Positions 11,191 through 23,340 of a stretch of DNA of 64,000 bases are shown here, piece after piece. The notes below the pieces were generated by a model. The model did no database searches. It saw nothing but the letters and a program-made list of their open reading frames with translations, and was not told where the DNA came from. Every line of letters starts with the position of its first letter. Positions within the stretch are counted from its first letter, which is position 1. Source of the stretch: Ornithodoros turicata (lineage: Eukaryota > Arthropoda > Arachnida > Ixodida > Argasidae); NCBI RefSeq assembly GCF_037126465.1, contig NC_088201.1:230102258-230166257 (forward strand), given 5' to 3'. Made by a program: the position numbers and the translations under genes.

Positions 11191-12347
11191 TGAAGCAGCC
11201 TGAGGGATTTGTTCAGGAAGGGGAAGAGCATCTCGTTTGCAAGTTGAAAAAGTCATTATACGGGCTTAAACAGGCCGCGAGAGCCTGGAACGTGAAGGGA
11301 AACAAGGTACTACTCGAAGAAGGCTTCAGGCGTGCTGATGCCGACCCCTGCCTCTATTCCCGAGCTGTAGATGGTGCAGTGATGTATATTCTCTTGTACG
11401 TGGACGACATGCTGATATGCCACCCAAATGACTCAACTATTACTGCAGTTTGGAAGGACTTTAACAAGCATTTTGAACTCAAAGACCTTGGTCGCGTCAG
11501 TCACTACCTTGGAATTGAGATCGAGAGAAGCGGGGATAATCGCTTTCTCCTTCACGAGCGGAATAGGATCACCAGCCTACTGGAGAAGTACAAGCTAGGA
11601 GAAGCTAAAGGCAGTGCCATCCCTATGGACGCGGATTATCCGAAACTCACTGGGGATGACGACGTACTGCAGAGCAACGAGATCTATCGTCAAGCAGTTG
11701 GAGAGCTCTTGTACCTGAGCACGACAACCCGCCCGGACATAGCGTGTGCAATGGGGTACCTGTGCCGACATGTCAGTAAGCTCCGCCAGCGCGACTGGAC
11801 CGCCGTTAAGAAGGTATTTCGGTACCTCAAGTACACGTTGAATTGCAAGCTGCAACTGTCTGGGGAGGGAGGTGCAAGATTGGTATGCTACGCAGACGCA
11901 GACTGGGCAGGTGACGTCAAGGACCGTAAATCAACAAGCGGCTACTTCATTAGTCTAGGAGGAAGCCCTGTTTCGTGGTCCAGCAGGAAGCAGACATCCG
12001 TAGCGCTTTCATCAACAGAGGCTGAATACGTCTCAGCGGCGCATGCCTCACAGGAAGTGCTGTGGCTGCGACAGTTGCTCATCGACTTCGGCCACAGCAT
12101 GGACGAGCCGACGTGTTTGCTCCAAGACAACCAGGGTTGCATCAAGCTGTCGGTTAACGAAGACATTAGCGCGAGGACGAAGCACATTGACGTACGTCAT
12201 CATCATCTGCGCGACCTAGTTCACCACAGAGTCATCGACCTCCAGTACTGCCAAACTAGCGAGATGGTCGCAGACATTTTTACGAAGCCACTGTCGCGAG
12301 CAAGACTGCAGAACCTCAGGGGCCGTTTAGGCCTCGTTGATGGCTAG
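11191..12347 (+). pseudogene. pol: copia pol, reverse transcriptase and RNase H
   Basis: The third frame carries the rest of pol: MKQPEGFV, KLKKSLYGLKQAARAWN, the polymerase active site LLYVDDM (Asp codons 11403 and 11406) and LGIEIER. RNase H follows with YADADWAGDVKDRKSTSG, SSTEAEY, the DNQG motif and TKHIDVRHHHLRDLV, ending ADIFTKPLS and a TAG at 12345-12347. This part is uninterrupted and well conserved, in contrast to the lesions upstream. The stop lies only 5 bp before the polypurine tract. Confidence 0.93.
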
Positions 12348-12352
12348 TCGTC

Positions 12353-12363
12353 GAGGGGGGGGG
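12353..12363 (+). promoter_or_regulatory. Polypurine tract of copia element
   Basis: GAGGGGGGGGG lies directly before the 3' LTR. This is the expected site for plus-strand DNA priming in LTR retrotransposons. Confidence 0.85.
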
Positions 12364-12498
12364 CGTTGGGGAACAAACGACAACGACATCATTTCTGGTA
12401 CGTGCGCATCTATGCATGCGCACCCGCCCACGTTTTCTCATTCTCAGTAAACCTGTTGCACCCGCACTGTTCGGCCGTCTGTCATTGCAGATCCAATA
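12364..12498 (+). repeat. 3' LTR of copia element
   Basis: This is a direct repeat of 8683-8817, preceded by a polypurine tract. The first base is C where the 5' LTR has T, which departs from the usual TG start. It is followed by AGCTA and then resumed satellite core. Confidence 0.93.
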
Positions 12499-12503
12499 AG
12501 CTA
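12499..12503 (+). repeat. Target-site duplication AGCTA, right
   Basis: This is the partner of 8678-8682, directly after the 3' LTR and continuous with the core sequence TCATGAGAGAGCTGCC. Confidence 0.9.
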
Positions 12504-15500
12504 TCATGAGAGAGCTGCCGGCATTGAAAAACTGTGTGTTGGGCTGGGCTGGGCTGGGCTGGTTTCGTCAGTGAAGCTATCATGAGAGAGCTGCCGGCAT
12601 TGCAAAACAGCCTTCTAGTTAGGTTAGGCTACGAGCACGTACAGCGTAGTAAGGCTTAGCAGCGGCCGCGTTTTGTCGGTGAAGCTATCATGAGACAGCT
12701 GCTGGCATTGGAAAATGGCGTTTTAGTTAGGTTAGGTTAGGTTAGGCTACGAGCGCGTACAGCGTAGTAAGGCTTAGCAGCGGCCGCGTTTCGTCGGTAA
12801 AACTACCATGAGAGAGCTGCCGGCATTGAAAAACTGTGTTCTACGTTAGGTTAGGTTAGGTTAGGCAAGGCAAGGCAAGGCAAGGCTAGGCAAGGCAAGG
12901 CTAGGCTAGGCTAGGCTAGGCTAGGCTAGGCTAGGCTAGGCTACGAGCACGTACAGCGTAGTAAGGGTAGCAGCGGCCGCGTTTCGGCGGTGAAGCTATC
13001 ATGAGACAGCTGCTGGCATTGGAAAATGGCGTTTTAGTTATCTTAGGTTAGGTTAGGCTATGAGCGCGTACAGCGTAGTAAGGCTTAGCAGCGGCCGCGT
13101 TTCGTCGGTGAAGCTATCATGAGATAGCTGACGGCATTGGAAAACTGTGTTCTAGGTTATGTTAGGCTAGGCTAGGCTACGAGAGCGTACAGCGTACCAA
13201 GGCTTAGCAGCGGCCGCGTTTCGTCGCTGAAGCTATCATGAGAGAGCTGCCGGCATTGGAAAACTGTGTGTTGGGTTGTGTTGGGTTAGGTTAGGTTAGG
13301 TTAGCCTAGGCTAGGTTAGGCTAGGCTAGGCTAGGTTAGGTTAGGTTAGGCTAGGTTAGGGTAGGCTAGGCTAGGCTAGGCGAGCATGCACAGCGTAGTA
13401 AGGCTTAGCAGCGGCCACGTTTCGTCGGTGAAGCTATCATGAGAGAGCTGCCAGCATTGGAAAACTGTGTTCTAGGTTATGTTATGTTAGGTTAGGTTAG
13501 GTTAGGTTAGGTTAGGTTAGGCCAGGCTAGGCAAGGCTAGGCAAGGCTAGGCTAGGCTAGGCTAGGTAAGGTTAGGTTAAGTTAGATTAGGTTAGGTTAG
13601 GTTAGGCTAGGCTAGGCTAGGCTAGGCTAGGCTAGCTTAGGTTAGGTTAGGTTAGGTTAGGTTAGGCTAGGCTAGGCTAGGTTAGGCTACGAGCGCGTAC
13701 AGCGTAGTAAGGCTAAGCAGCGGCCGCGGTTCGTCGGTGAAGCTATCATGAGAGAGCTGTCGCATTGGGAAACTGTGTTCTAGTTAGGTTAGGTTAGGTT
13801 AGGTTAGGCTACGAGCGCGTACAGCGTAGTAAGGATTAGCAGCGGCCGCGTTTCGTCGGTGAAGCTATCATGAGAGAGCTGCTGGCATTGCAAAACAGCG
13901 TTCTAGTTAGGTTAGGCTACGAGCGCGTACAGCGTAGTAAGGCTTAGCAGCGGCCGCGTTTCGTCGGTGAAGCTATCATGAGACAGCTGCTGGCATTGGA
14001 AAATGGCGTTTTAGTTAGATTAGGTTAGGTTAGGCTATGAGCGCGTACAGCGTAGTAAGGCTTAGCAGCGGCCGCGTTTCGTCGGTGAAGCTATCATGAG
14101 ACAGCTGCTGGCATTGGAAAATGGCGTTTTAGTTAGGTTAGGTTAGGCTACGAGCGCGTACAGCGTAGTAAGGCTTAGCAGCGGTCGCGTTTCGTCGGTG
14201 AAGTTATCATGAGAGAGCTGCCAGCATTGGAAAACTGTGTTCTGGTCTGGTCAGGTCAGGTTAGGTCAGGTTAGGTTAGGTTAGGTTAGGTTAGGCTATG
14301 AGCGCGTACAGCGTAGTAAGGCTTAGCAGCGGCCGCGTTTGAACGGTGAAGCTATCATGACAGAGCTGGTGGCATTGCAAAATGGCGTTTTAGTTAGGTT
14401 AGGTTAGGTTTGGCTACCAGCGCGTACAGCGTAGTAAGGCTTAGCAGCCGCCGCGTTTCGTCGCTGAAGCTATCATGAGAGAGCTGCCGGCATTGGAAAA
14501 CTGTTCTAGGTTATGCCAGGCTAGGCTAGGCTACGAGAGCGTACAGCGTAGTAAGGCTTAGCAGCGGCCGCGTTTCGGCGGTGAAACTATCATGGGAGAG
14601 CTGCCGGCATTGCAAAACGGCGTTCTAGTTAGGTTAGGTTAGGCTACGAGCGCGTACAGCGTAGTAAGGCTTGGCAGCGGCCGTGTTTTGTTGGTGAAGC
14701 TATCATGAGAGAGCTGCCGGCATTGGAAAACTGTGTTCTAGGTTAGGTTAGGCTAGGCAAGGCTAGGCAAGGCTAGGCTAGGTAATGTTAGGTTAAGTTA
14801 GATTAGGTTAGGTTAGGTTAGGTTAGGGTAGGTTAGGTTAGGTTAGGCTAGGCTAGGCTAGGCTACGAGCACGTACAGTGTAGTAAGGCATAGCAGAGGC
14901 CGCGTTTTGTCGGTGAAGCTACCATGAGAGAGCTGCCGGCATGGCAAAACGGCGTTCTAGTTAGGTTAGGTTAGGCTACGAGCGCGTACAGCGTAGTAAG
15001 GCGTAGCAGTGGCCGCGGTTCGTAGGTGAAGCTATCATGAGAGAGCTGCTGGCATTGGAAAATGGCGTTTTAGTTAGGTTAGGTTAGGTTAGGCTACGAG
15101 CGCGTACAGTGTAGTAAGGCTTCACAGCGGCCACGTTTCGTCGGTGAAGCTATCATCAGAGAGCTGCCGGCATTGGAAAACTGTGTTGGGTGGTGTTGGG
15201 TTAGGTTAGGTTAGGTTAGGCTAGGCTAGGCTAGGCTAGGCTAGGCTAGGCTAGGCTAGGCTAGGTTAGGTTAGGTTAGGTTAGGTTAGGTTAGGCTAGG
15301 CTAGGCTAGGCTAGGTTAGGTTAGGTTAGGCTAGGCTAGGCTAGGCTACGAGCATGTACAGCGTAGTAATGCGTAGTAGCGGCCGCGTTTCGTCGGTGAA
15401 GCTACCATGAGAGGGCTGCCGGCATGGCAAAACGGCGTTCTAGTTAGGTAGGTTAGGCTACGAGCGTGTACAGCGTAGTAAGGCTTAGCAGCGGCCGCGT

Positions 15501-17858
15501 TTCGTCGGTGAAGTTATCATGAGAGAGCTGCCGGCATTGGAAAACTGTGTTCTGGTCTGGTCTGGTCTGGTCAGGTCAGGTCAGGTTAGGTTAGGTTAGG
15601 TTAGGTTAGGTTAGGTTAGGCTAGGTTAGGCTAGGCTAGGCTACGAGCACGTACAGCGTAGTAATGCGTAGCAGCGGCCGCGTTTCGTCGGTGAAGCTAT
15701 CATGAGAGAGCTGCCGGCATTGCAAAACGGCGTTCCCGTTGGTTAGGTTAGGTTAGGTTAGGTTAGGTTAGGTTAGCTTAGCTTAGCTTAGCTTAGCTTA
15801 GCTTAGGTTAGGCTAGGCTAGGCTAGGTTACGTTAGGTTAGGCTAGGCTAGGCTAGGCTACGAGCATGTACAGCGTAGTAATGCGTAGCAGCGGCCGCGT
15901 TTGGTCGGTGAAGCTACTATGAGAGAGCTGCCGGCATGGCAAAACGGCGTTCTAGTTAGGTTAGGTTAGGCTACGAGCGCGTACAGCGTAGTAAGGCTTA
16001 GCAGCGGCTGCGTTTCGTCGGTGAAGCTATCATGAGAGAGCTGCCGGCATTGGAAAACTGTGTTCTAGGTTATGCCAGGCTAGGCTAGGCTACGAGAGCG
16101 TACAGCGTAGTAAGGCTTAGCAGCGGCCGCGTTTCGGCGGTGAAACTATCATGGGAGAGCTGCCGGCATTGCAAAACGGCGTTGTAGTTAGGTTAGGTTA
16201 GGCTACGAGCGCGTACAGCGTAGTAAGGCTTGGCAGCGGCCGCGTTTGAACGGTGAAGCTATAATGACAGAGCTGGTGGCATTGCAAAATGGCGTTTTAG
16301 TTAGGTTAGGTTAGGTTAGGTTAGGCTACCAGCGCGTACAGCGTAGTAAGGCTTAGCAGCGGCCGCGTTTCGTCGCTGAAGCTATCATGTGAGAGCTGCC
16401 GGCATTGGAAAACTGTGTGTTGTGTTGTGTTGGGTTGGGTTGGGTTGGGTTAGGTTAGGTTAGGTTAGGCTAGGCTAGGCTAGGCTAGGTTAGGTTAGGT
16501 TAGGTTAGGTTAGGTTAGGCTAGGTTAGGTTAGGTTAGGTTAGCTTAGCTTAGGTTAGGTTAGGTTAGGCTAGGCTAGGCTAGGCTAGGTTACGTTAGGT
16601 TAGGCTAGGTTAGGCTAGGCTAGGCTAGGCTAGGTAAGGTTAGGTTAGGTTAGGCTAGGCTAGGCTAGGCTACGAGCACGTACAGTGTAGTAAGGCATAG
16701 CAGAGGCCGCGTTTTGTCGGTGAAGCTACCATGAGAGAGCTGCCGGCATTGGAAAACTGTGTTGGGTGGGGTTGGGTTAGGTTAGGTTAGGTTAGGCTAG
16801 GCTAGGCTAGGCTAGGCTAGGTTAGGTTAGGTTAGGTTAGGTTAGGTTTGGCTAGGCTAGGCTAGGCTAGGTTAGGTTAGGTTAGGCTAGGTTAGGCTAG
16901 GCTAGGCTAGGCTAGGCTAGGTTAGGTTAGGTTAGGTTAGGTTAGGCTAGGTTAGGCTAGGTTAGGTTAGGCTACGAGCGCATACAGCGTAGTAAGGATT
17001 AGCAGCGGCCGCGTTTCGTCGGTGAAGGTATCATGAGAGAGCTGCCGGGATTGGAAAACTGTGTTTAGTTTAGTTTAGTTTAGTTTAGTGTAGGTTAGGT
17101 TAGGTTCGGTTCGGTTTGGTTCGACTAGGCTCGGCAAGGCTAGGCTAGGCTACGAGCGCGTACAGCGTAGTAAGGGTTAGCAGCGGCTGCGTTTCGTCGG
17201 TGAAGCTAACATAAGAGAGCTGCCGGCATTGCAAAACGGCGTTCTAGTCAGGTTAGGTTAGGCTACGAGCGCGTACAGCGTAGTAAGGCTTGGCAGCGGC
17301 CGCGTTTCGTCAGTGAAGCTATCATCAGAGAGCTGCTGGCATTGCAAAATGGCAATTTAGTTAGGTTAGGTTAGGTTAGGCTAGGCTAGGCTAGGTTAGG
17401 TTAGGTTAGGTTAGGTTAGGTTAGGTTAGGTTAGGTTAGGTTAGGTTAGGTTAGGTTAGGTTAGGTTAGGTTAGGTTAGGTTAGGCTAGGCTAGGCTAGG
17501 CTAGGCTAGGCTAGGCTAGGCTCGGCTAGGTTAGGTTAGGCTAGGTTAGGCTTGAGTAGGCTAGGCTACGAGCATGTACAGCGTAGTAATGCGTAGCAGC
17601 AGCCGCGTTTCATCGGTGAAGCTACCATGAGAGAGCTGCCGCCATGGCAAAACGGCGTTCTAGTTAGGTTAGGTTAGGCTACGAGCGCGTACAGCGTAGT
17701 AAGGATTAGCAGCGGCCGCGTTTCGTCGGTGAAGCTATCATGAGAGAGCTGCTGGCATTGCAAAACAGCGTTCTAGTTAGGTTAGGCTACGAGCGCGTAC
17801 AGCGTAGTAAGGCTTAGCAGCGGCCGCGTTTCGTCGGTGAAGCTATCATGAGAGAGCT

Positions 17859-20407
17859 GCCAGCATTGGAAAACTGTGTTCTGGTCTGGTCAGGTCAGGT
17901 TAGGTCAGGTTAGGTTAGGTTAGGTTAGGTTAGGTTAGGTTAGGCTAGGCTAGGCTACGAGCGCGTACAGGGGAGTAGGGCTTAGCAGCGGCCGCGTTTG
18001 AACGGTGAAGCTATCATGACAGAGCTGGTGGCATTGCAAAATGGCGTTTTAGTTAGGTTAGGTTAGGTTAGGCTACCAGCGCGTACAGCGTAGTAAGGCT
18101 TAGCAGCCGCCGCGTTTCGTCGCTGAAGCTATCATGAGAGAGCTGCCGGCATTGGAAAACTGTGTTCTAGGTTATGCCAGGCAAGGCTAGGCTACGAGAG
18201 CGTACAGCGTAGTAAGGCTTAGCAGCGGCCGCGTTTCGGCGGTGAAACTATCATGGGAGAGCTGCCGGCATTGCAAAACGGCGTTCTAGTTAGGTTAGGT
18301 TAGGCTACGAGCGCGTACAGCGTAGTAAGGCTTGGCAGCGGCCGTGTTTTGTTGGTGAAGCTTTCATGAGAGAGCTGCCGGCATTGGAAAACTGTGTTCT
18401 AGGTTAGGTTAGGCTAGGCAAGGCTAGGCAAGGCTAGGCTAGGTAAGGTTAGGTTAGGTTAAGTTAGATTAGGTTAGGTTAGGTTAGGCTAGGCTAGGTT
18501 AGGTTAGGTTAGGCTAGGATAGGCTAGGATAGGCTAGCTTAGGTTAGGTTAGGTTAGGTTAGGCTAGGCTAGGCTAGACTACGAGCACGTACAGTGTAGT
18601 AAGGCATAGCAGAGGGCGCGTTTTGTCGGTGAAGCTACCATGAGAGAGCTGCCGGCATGGCAAAACGGCGTTCTAGTTAGGTTAGGTTAGGCTACGAGCG
18701 CGTACAGCGTACTAAGGCTTAGCAGTGGCCGCGGTTCGTAGGTGAAGCTATCATGAGAGAGCTGCTGGCATTGGAAAATGGCGTTTTAGTTAGGTTAGGT
18801 TAGGTTAGGCTACGAGCGCGTACAGTGTAGTAAGGCTTCGCAGCGGCCACGTTTCGTCGGTGAAGCTATCATCAGAGAGCTGCCGGCATTGGAAAACTGT
18901 GTTGGGTGGGGTTGGGTTAGGTTAGGTTAGGTTAGGCTAGGCTAGGCTAGGCTAGGCTAGGCTAGGCTAGGTTAGGTTAGGTTAGGTTAGGTTAGGCTAG
19001 GCTAGGCTAGGCTAGGTTAGGTTAGGTTAGGCTAGGTTAGGCTAGGCTAGGCTAGGCTACGAGCATGTACAGCGTAGTAATGCGTAGCAGCGGCCGCGTT
19101 TCGTCGGTGAAGCTACCATGCGGCATGGCAAAACGGCGTTCTAGTTAGGTAGGTTAGGCTACGAGCGTGTACAGCGTAGTAAGGCTTAGCACCGGCCGCG
19201 TTTCGTCGGTGAAGTTATCATGAGAGAGCTGCCGGCATTGGAAAACTGTGTTCTGGTCTGGTCTGGTCTGGTCTGGTCAGGTCAGGTTAGGTTAGGTTAG
19301 GTTAGGTTAGGCTAGGTTAGGCTAGGCTAGGCTACGAGCACGTACAGCGTAGTAATGCGTAGCAGCGGCCGCGTTTCGTCGGTGAAGCTATCATGAGAGA
19401 GCTGCCGGCATTGCAAAACGGCGTTCTCGTTAGGTTAGGTTAGGTTAGGTTAGGTTAGGTTAGGTTAGGTTAGGTTAGCTTAGCTTAGCTTAGCTTAGCT
19501 TAGCTTAGCTTAGCTTAGCTTAGGTTAGGCTAGGCTAGGCTACGTTAGGTTAGGCTAGGCTAGGCTAGGCTAGGCTACGAGCATGTACAGCGTAGTAATG
19601 CGTAGCAGCGGCCGCGTTTCGTCGGTGAAGCTACTGTGAGAGAGCTGCCGCATGGCAAAACGGCGTTCTAGTTAGGTTAGGTTAGGCTACGAGCGCGTAC
19701 AGCGTAGTAAGGCTTAGCAGCGGCTGCGTTTCGTCGGTGAAGCTATCATGAGAGAGCTGCCGGCATTGGAAAACTGTGTTCTAGGTTATGCCAGGCTAGG
19801 CTAGGCTCCGAGAGCGTACAGCGTAGTAAGGCTTAGCAGCGGCCGCGTTTCGGCGGTGAAACTATCATGGGAGAGCTGCCGGCATTGCAAAACGGCGTTG
19901 TAGTTAGGTTAGGTTAGGCTACGAGCGCGTACAGCGTAGTAAGGCTTGGCAGCGGCCGTGTTTTGTTGGTGAAGCTATCATGAGAGAGCTGCCGGCATTG
20001 GAAAACTGTGTTCTAGGTTAGGTTAGGTTAGGTTAGGCTAGGCTAGGCTAGGCTAGGCTAGGCTAGGCAAGGCTAGGCAAGGCTAGGCTAGGTAAGGTTA
20101 GGTTAAGTTAGATTAGGTTAAGTTAGGTTAGGTTAGGTTAGGTTAGGCTAGGCAAGGCTAGGCTAGGCTAGGCTAGCTTAGGTTAGGTTAGGTTAGGTTA
20201 GGCTAGGCTAGGCTAGGCTAGGCTACGAGCACGTACAGTGTAGTAAGGCATAGCAGAGGCCGCGTTTTGTCGGTGAAGCTACCATGAGAGAGCTGCCGGC
20301 ATGGCAAAACGGCGTTCTAGTTAGGTTAGGTTAGGCTACGAGCGCGTACAGCGTAGTAAGGCTTAGCAGTGGCCGCGGTTCGTAGGTGAAGCTATCATGA
20401 GAGAGCT
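17859..20407 (+). repeat. Higher-order satellite repeat, copy A (about 2.54 kb)
   Basis: The segment begins at a core reading GAGCTGCCAGCATTGG and carries rare markers in fixed order: TACAGGGGAGTAGG, GTTTGAACGG, TTATGCCAGGCAAGG, CATGCGGCATGG and CTACTGTGAGAG. The same markers recur in the same order 2,534-2,549 bp downstream in copy B. The spacing changes slightly because pentamer tracts differ in length. This indicates a recent tandem duplication of about 20 core units. Confidence 0.85.
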
Positions 20408-22940
20408 GCCAGCATTGGAAAACTGTGTTCTGGTCTGGTCAGGTCAGGTTAGGTCAGGTTAGGTTAGGTTAGGTTAGGTTAGGTTAGGCTAGGCTAGGCT
20501 ACGAGCGCGTACAGGGGAGTAGGGCTTAGCAGCGGCCGCGTTTGAACGGTGAAGCTATCATGACAGAGCTGGTGGCATTGCAAAATGGCGTTTTAGTTAG
20601 GTTAGGTTAGGTTAGGCTACCAGCGCGTACAGCGTAGTAAGGCTTAGCAGCCGCCGCGTTTCGTCGCTGAAGCTATCATGAGAGAGCTGCCGGCATTGGA
20701 AAACTGTGTTCTAGGTTATGCCAGGCAAGGCTAGGCTACGAGAGCGTACAGCGTAGTAAGGCTTAGCAGCGGCCGCGTTTCGGCGGTGAAACTATCATGG
20801 GAGAGCTGCCGGCATTGCAAAACGGCGTTCTAGTTAGGTTAGGTTAGGCTACGAGCGCGTACAGCGTAGTAAGGCTTGGCAGCGGCCGTGTTTTGTTGGT
20901 GAAGCTTTCATGAGAGAGCTGCCGGCATTGGAAAACTGTGTTCTAGGTTAGGTTAGGCTAGGCAAGGCTAGGCAAGGCTAGGCTAGGTAAGGTTAGGTTA
21001 GGTTAAGTTAGATTAGGTTAGGTTAGGTTAGGCTAGGCTAGGTTAGGTTAGGTTAGGCTAGGATAGGCTAGGATAGGCTAGCTTAGGTTAGGTTAGGTTA
21101 GGTTAGGTTAGGCTAGGCTAGGCTAGACTACGAGCACGTACAGTGTAGTAAGGCATAGCAGAGGGCGCGTTTTGTCGGTGAAGCTACCATGAGAGAGCTG
21201 CCGGCATGGCAAAACGGCGTTCTAGTTAGGTTAGGTTAGGCTACGAGCGCGTACAGCGTACTAAGGCTTAGCAGTGGCCGCGGTTCGTAGGTGAAGCTAT
21301 CATGAGAGAGCTGCTGGCATTGGAAAATGGCGTTTTAGTTAGGTTAGGTTAGGTTAGGCTACGAGCGCGTACAGTGTAGTAAGGCTTCGCAGCGGCCACG
21401 TTTCGTCGGTGAAGCTATCATCAGAGAGCTGCCGGCATTGGAAAACTGTGTTGGGTGGGGTTGGGTTAGGTTAGGTTAGGTTAGGCTAGGCTAGGCTAGG
21501 CTAGGCTAGGCTAGGCTAGGTTAGGTTAGGTTAGGCTAGGCTAGGCTAGGCTAGGCTAGGTTAGGTTAGGTTAGGCTAGGTTAGGCTAGGCTAGGCTAGG
21601 CTACGAGCATGTACAGCGTAGTAATGCGTAGCAGCGGCCGCGTTTCGTCGGTGAAGCTACCATGCGGCATGGCAAAACGGCGTTCTAGTTAGGTAGGTTA
21701 GGCTACGAGCGTGTACAGCGTAGTAAGGCTTAGCACCGGCCGCGTTTCGTCGGTGAAGTTATCATGAGAGAGCTGCCGGCATTGGAAAACTGTGTTCTGG
21801 TCTGGTCTGGTCTGGTCTGGTCAGGTCAGGTTAGGTTAGGTTAGGTTAGGTTAGGTTAGGTTAGGCTAGGTTAGGCTAGGCTAGGCTACGAGCACGTACA
21901 GCGTAGTAATGCGTAGCAGCGGCCGCGTTTCGTCGGTGAAGCTATCATGAGAGAGCTGCCGGCATTGCAAAACGGCGTTCTCGTTAGGTTAGGTTAGGTT
22001 AGGTTAGGTTAGGTTAGGTTAGGTTAGGTTAGCTTAGCTTAGCTTAGCTTAGCTTAGGTTAGGCTAGGCTAGGCTACGTTAGGTTAGGCTAGGCTAGGCT
22101 AGGCTAGGCTACGAGCATGTACAGCGTAGTAATGCGTAGCAGCGGCCGCGTTTCGTCGGTGAAGCTACTGTGAGAGAGCTGCCGCATGGCAAAACGGCGT
22201 TCTAGTTAGGTTAGGTTAGGCTACGAGCGCGTACAGCGTAGTAAGGCTTAGCAGCGGCTGCGTTTCGTCGGTGAAGCTATCATGAGAGAGCTGCCGGCAT
22301 TGGAAAACTGTGTTCTAGGTTATGCCAGGCTAGGCTAGGCTCCGAGAGCGTACAGCGTAGTAAGGCTTAGCAGCGGCCGCGTTTCGGCGGTGAAACTATC
22401 ATGGGAGAGCTGCCGGCATTGCAAAACGGCGTTGTAGTTAGGTTAGGTTAGGCTACGAGCGCGTACAGCGTAGTAAGGCTTGGCAGCGGCCGTGTTTTGT
22501 TGGTGAAGCTATCATGAGAGAGCTGCCGGCATTGGAAAACTGTGTTCTAGGTTAGGTTAGGTTAGGTTAGGCTAGGCTAGGCTAGGCTAGGCTAGGCTAG
22601 GCTAGGCAAGGCTAGGCAAGGCTAGGCTAGGTAAGGTTAGGTTAAGTTAGATTAGGTTAAGTTAGGTTAGGTTAGGTTAGGTTAGGTTAGGCTAGGCAAG
22701 GCTAGGCTAGGCTAGGCTAGCTTAGGTTAGGTTAGGTTAGGTTAGGCTAGGCTAGGCTACGAGCACGTACAGTGTAGTAAGGCATAGCAGAGGCCGCGTT
22801 TTGTCGGTGAAGCTACCATGAGAGAGCTGCCGGCATGGCAAAACGGCGTTCTAGTTAGGTTAGGTTAGGCTACGAGCGCGTACAGCGTAGTAAGGCTTAG
22901 CAGTGGCCGCGGTTCGTAGGTGAAGCTATCATGAGAGAGC
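20408..22940 (+). repeat. Higher-order satellite repeat, copy B
   Basis: This is the direct neighbour of copy A, with the same rare core variants in the same order. The differences I see are mainly in the number of TTAGG, CTAGG or TTAGC pentamers. Its right end passes into a segment resembling the interior of copy A, so the right breakpoint is approximate. Confidence 0.85.
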
Positions 22941-23340
22941 TGCTGGCATTGGAAAATGGCGTTTTAGTTAGGTTAGGTTAGGTTAGGCTACGAGCGCGTA
23001 CAGTGTAGTAAGGCTTCGCAGCGGCCACGTTTCGTCGGTGAAGCTATCATCAGAGAGCTGCCGGCATTGGAAAACTGTGTTGGGTGGGGTTGGGTTAGGT
23101 TAGGTTAGGCTAGGCTAGGCTAGGCTAGGCTAGGTTAGGTTGGGTTAGGTTAGGTTAGGTTAGGTTAGGTTAGGTTAGGTTAGGTTAGGCTAGGCTAGGC
23201 TAGGCTAGGCTAGGTTAGGCTAGGCTAGGCTAGGCTAGGTTAGGTTAGGTTAGGCTAGGTTAGGCTAGGCTAGGCTAGGCTACGAGCATGTACAGCGTAG
23301 TAATGCAGTTAGGTTAGGCTACGAGCGCGTACAGCGTAGT

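Larger units (their letters stand above)
8683..12498 (+). mobile_element. Ty1/copia LTR retrotransposon, defective
   Basis: The element has 135-bp direct LTRs, a primer-binding site, a gag remnant, pol in the copia order (protease, integrase, reverse transcriptase, RNase H) and a polypurine tract. It is 3.8 kb, shorter than the usual 5 kb or so, because most of gag is absent. Integrase before reverse transcriptase fixes it as Ty1/copia and not gypsy. It sits in a satellite core with AGCTA on both sides. Pol is interrupted by stops at 9160-9162 and 9433-9435 and by frame changes near 10,138 and 11,188, so it cannot make the proteins for its own movement. Confidence 0.95.
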
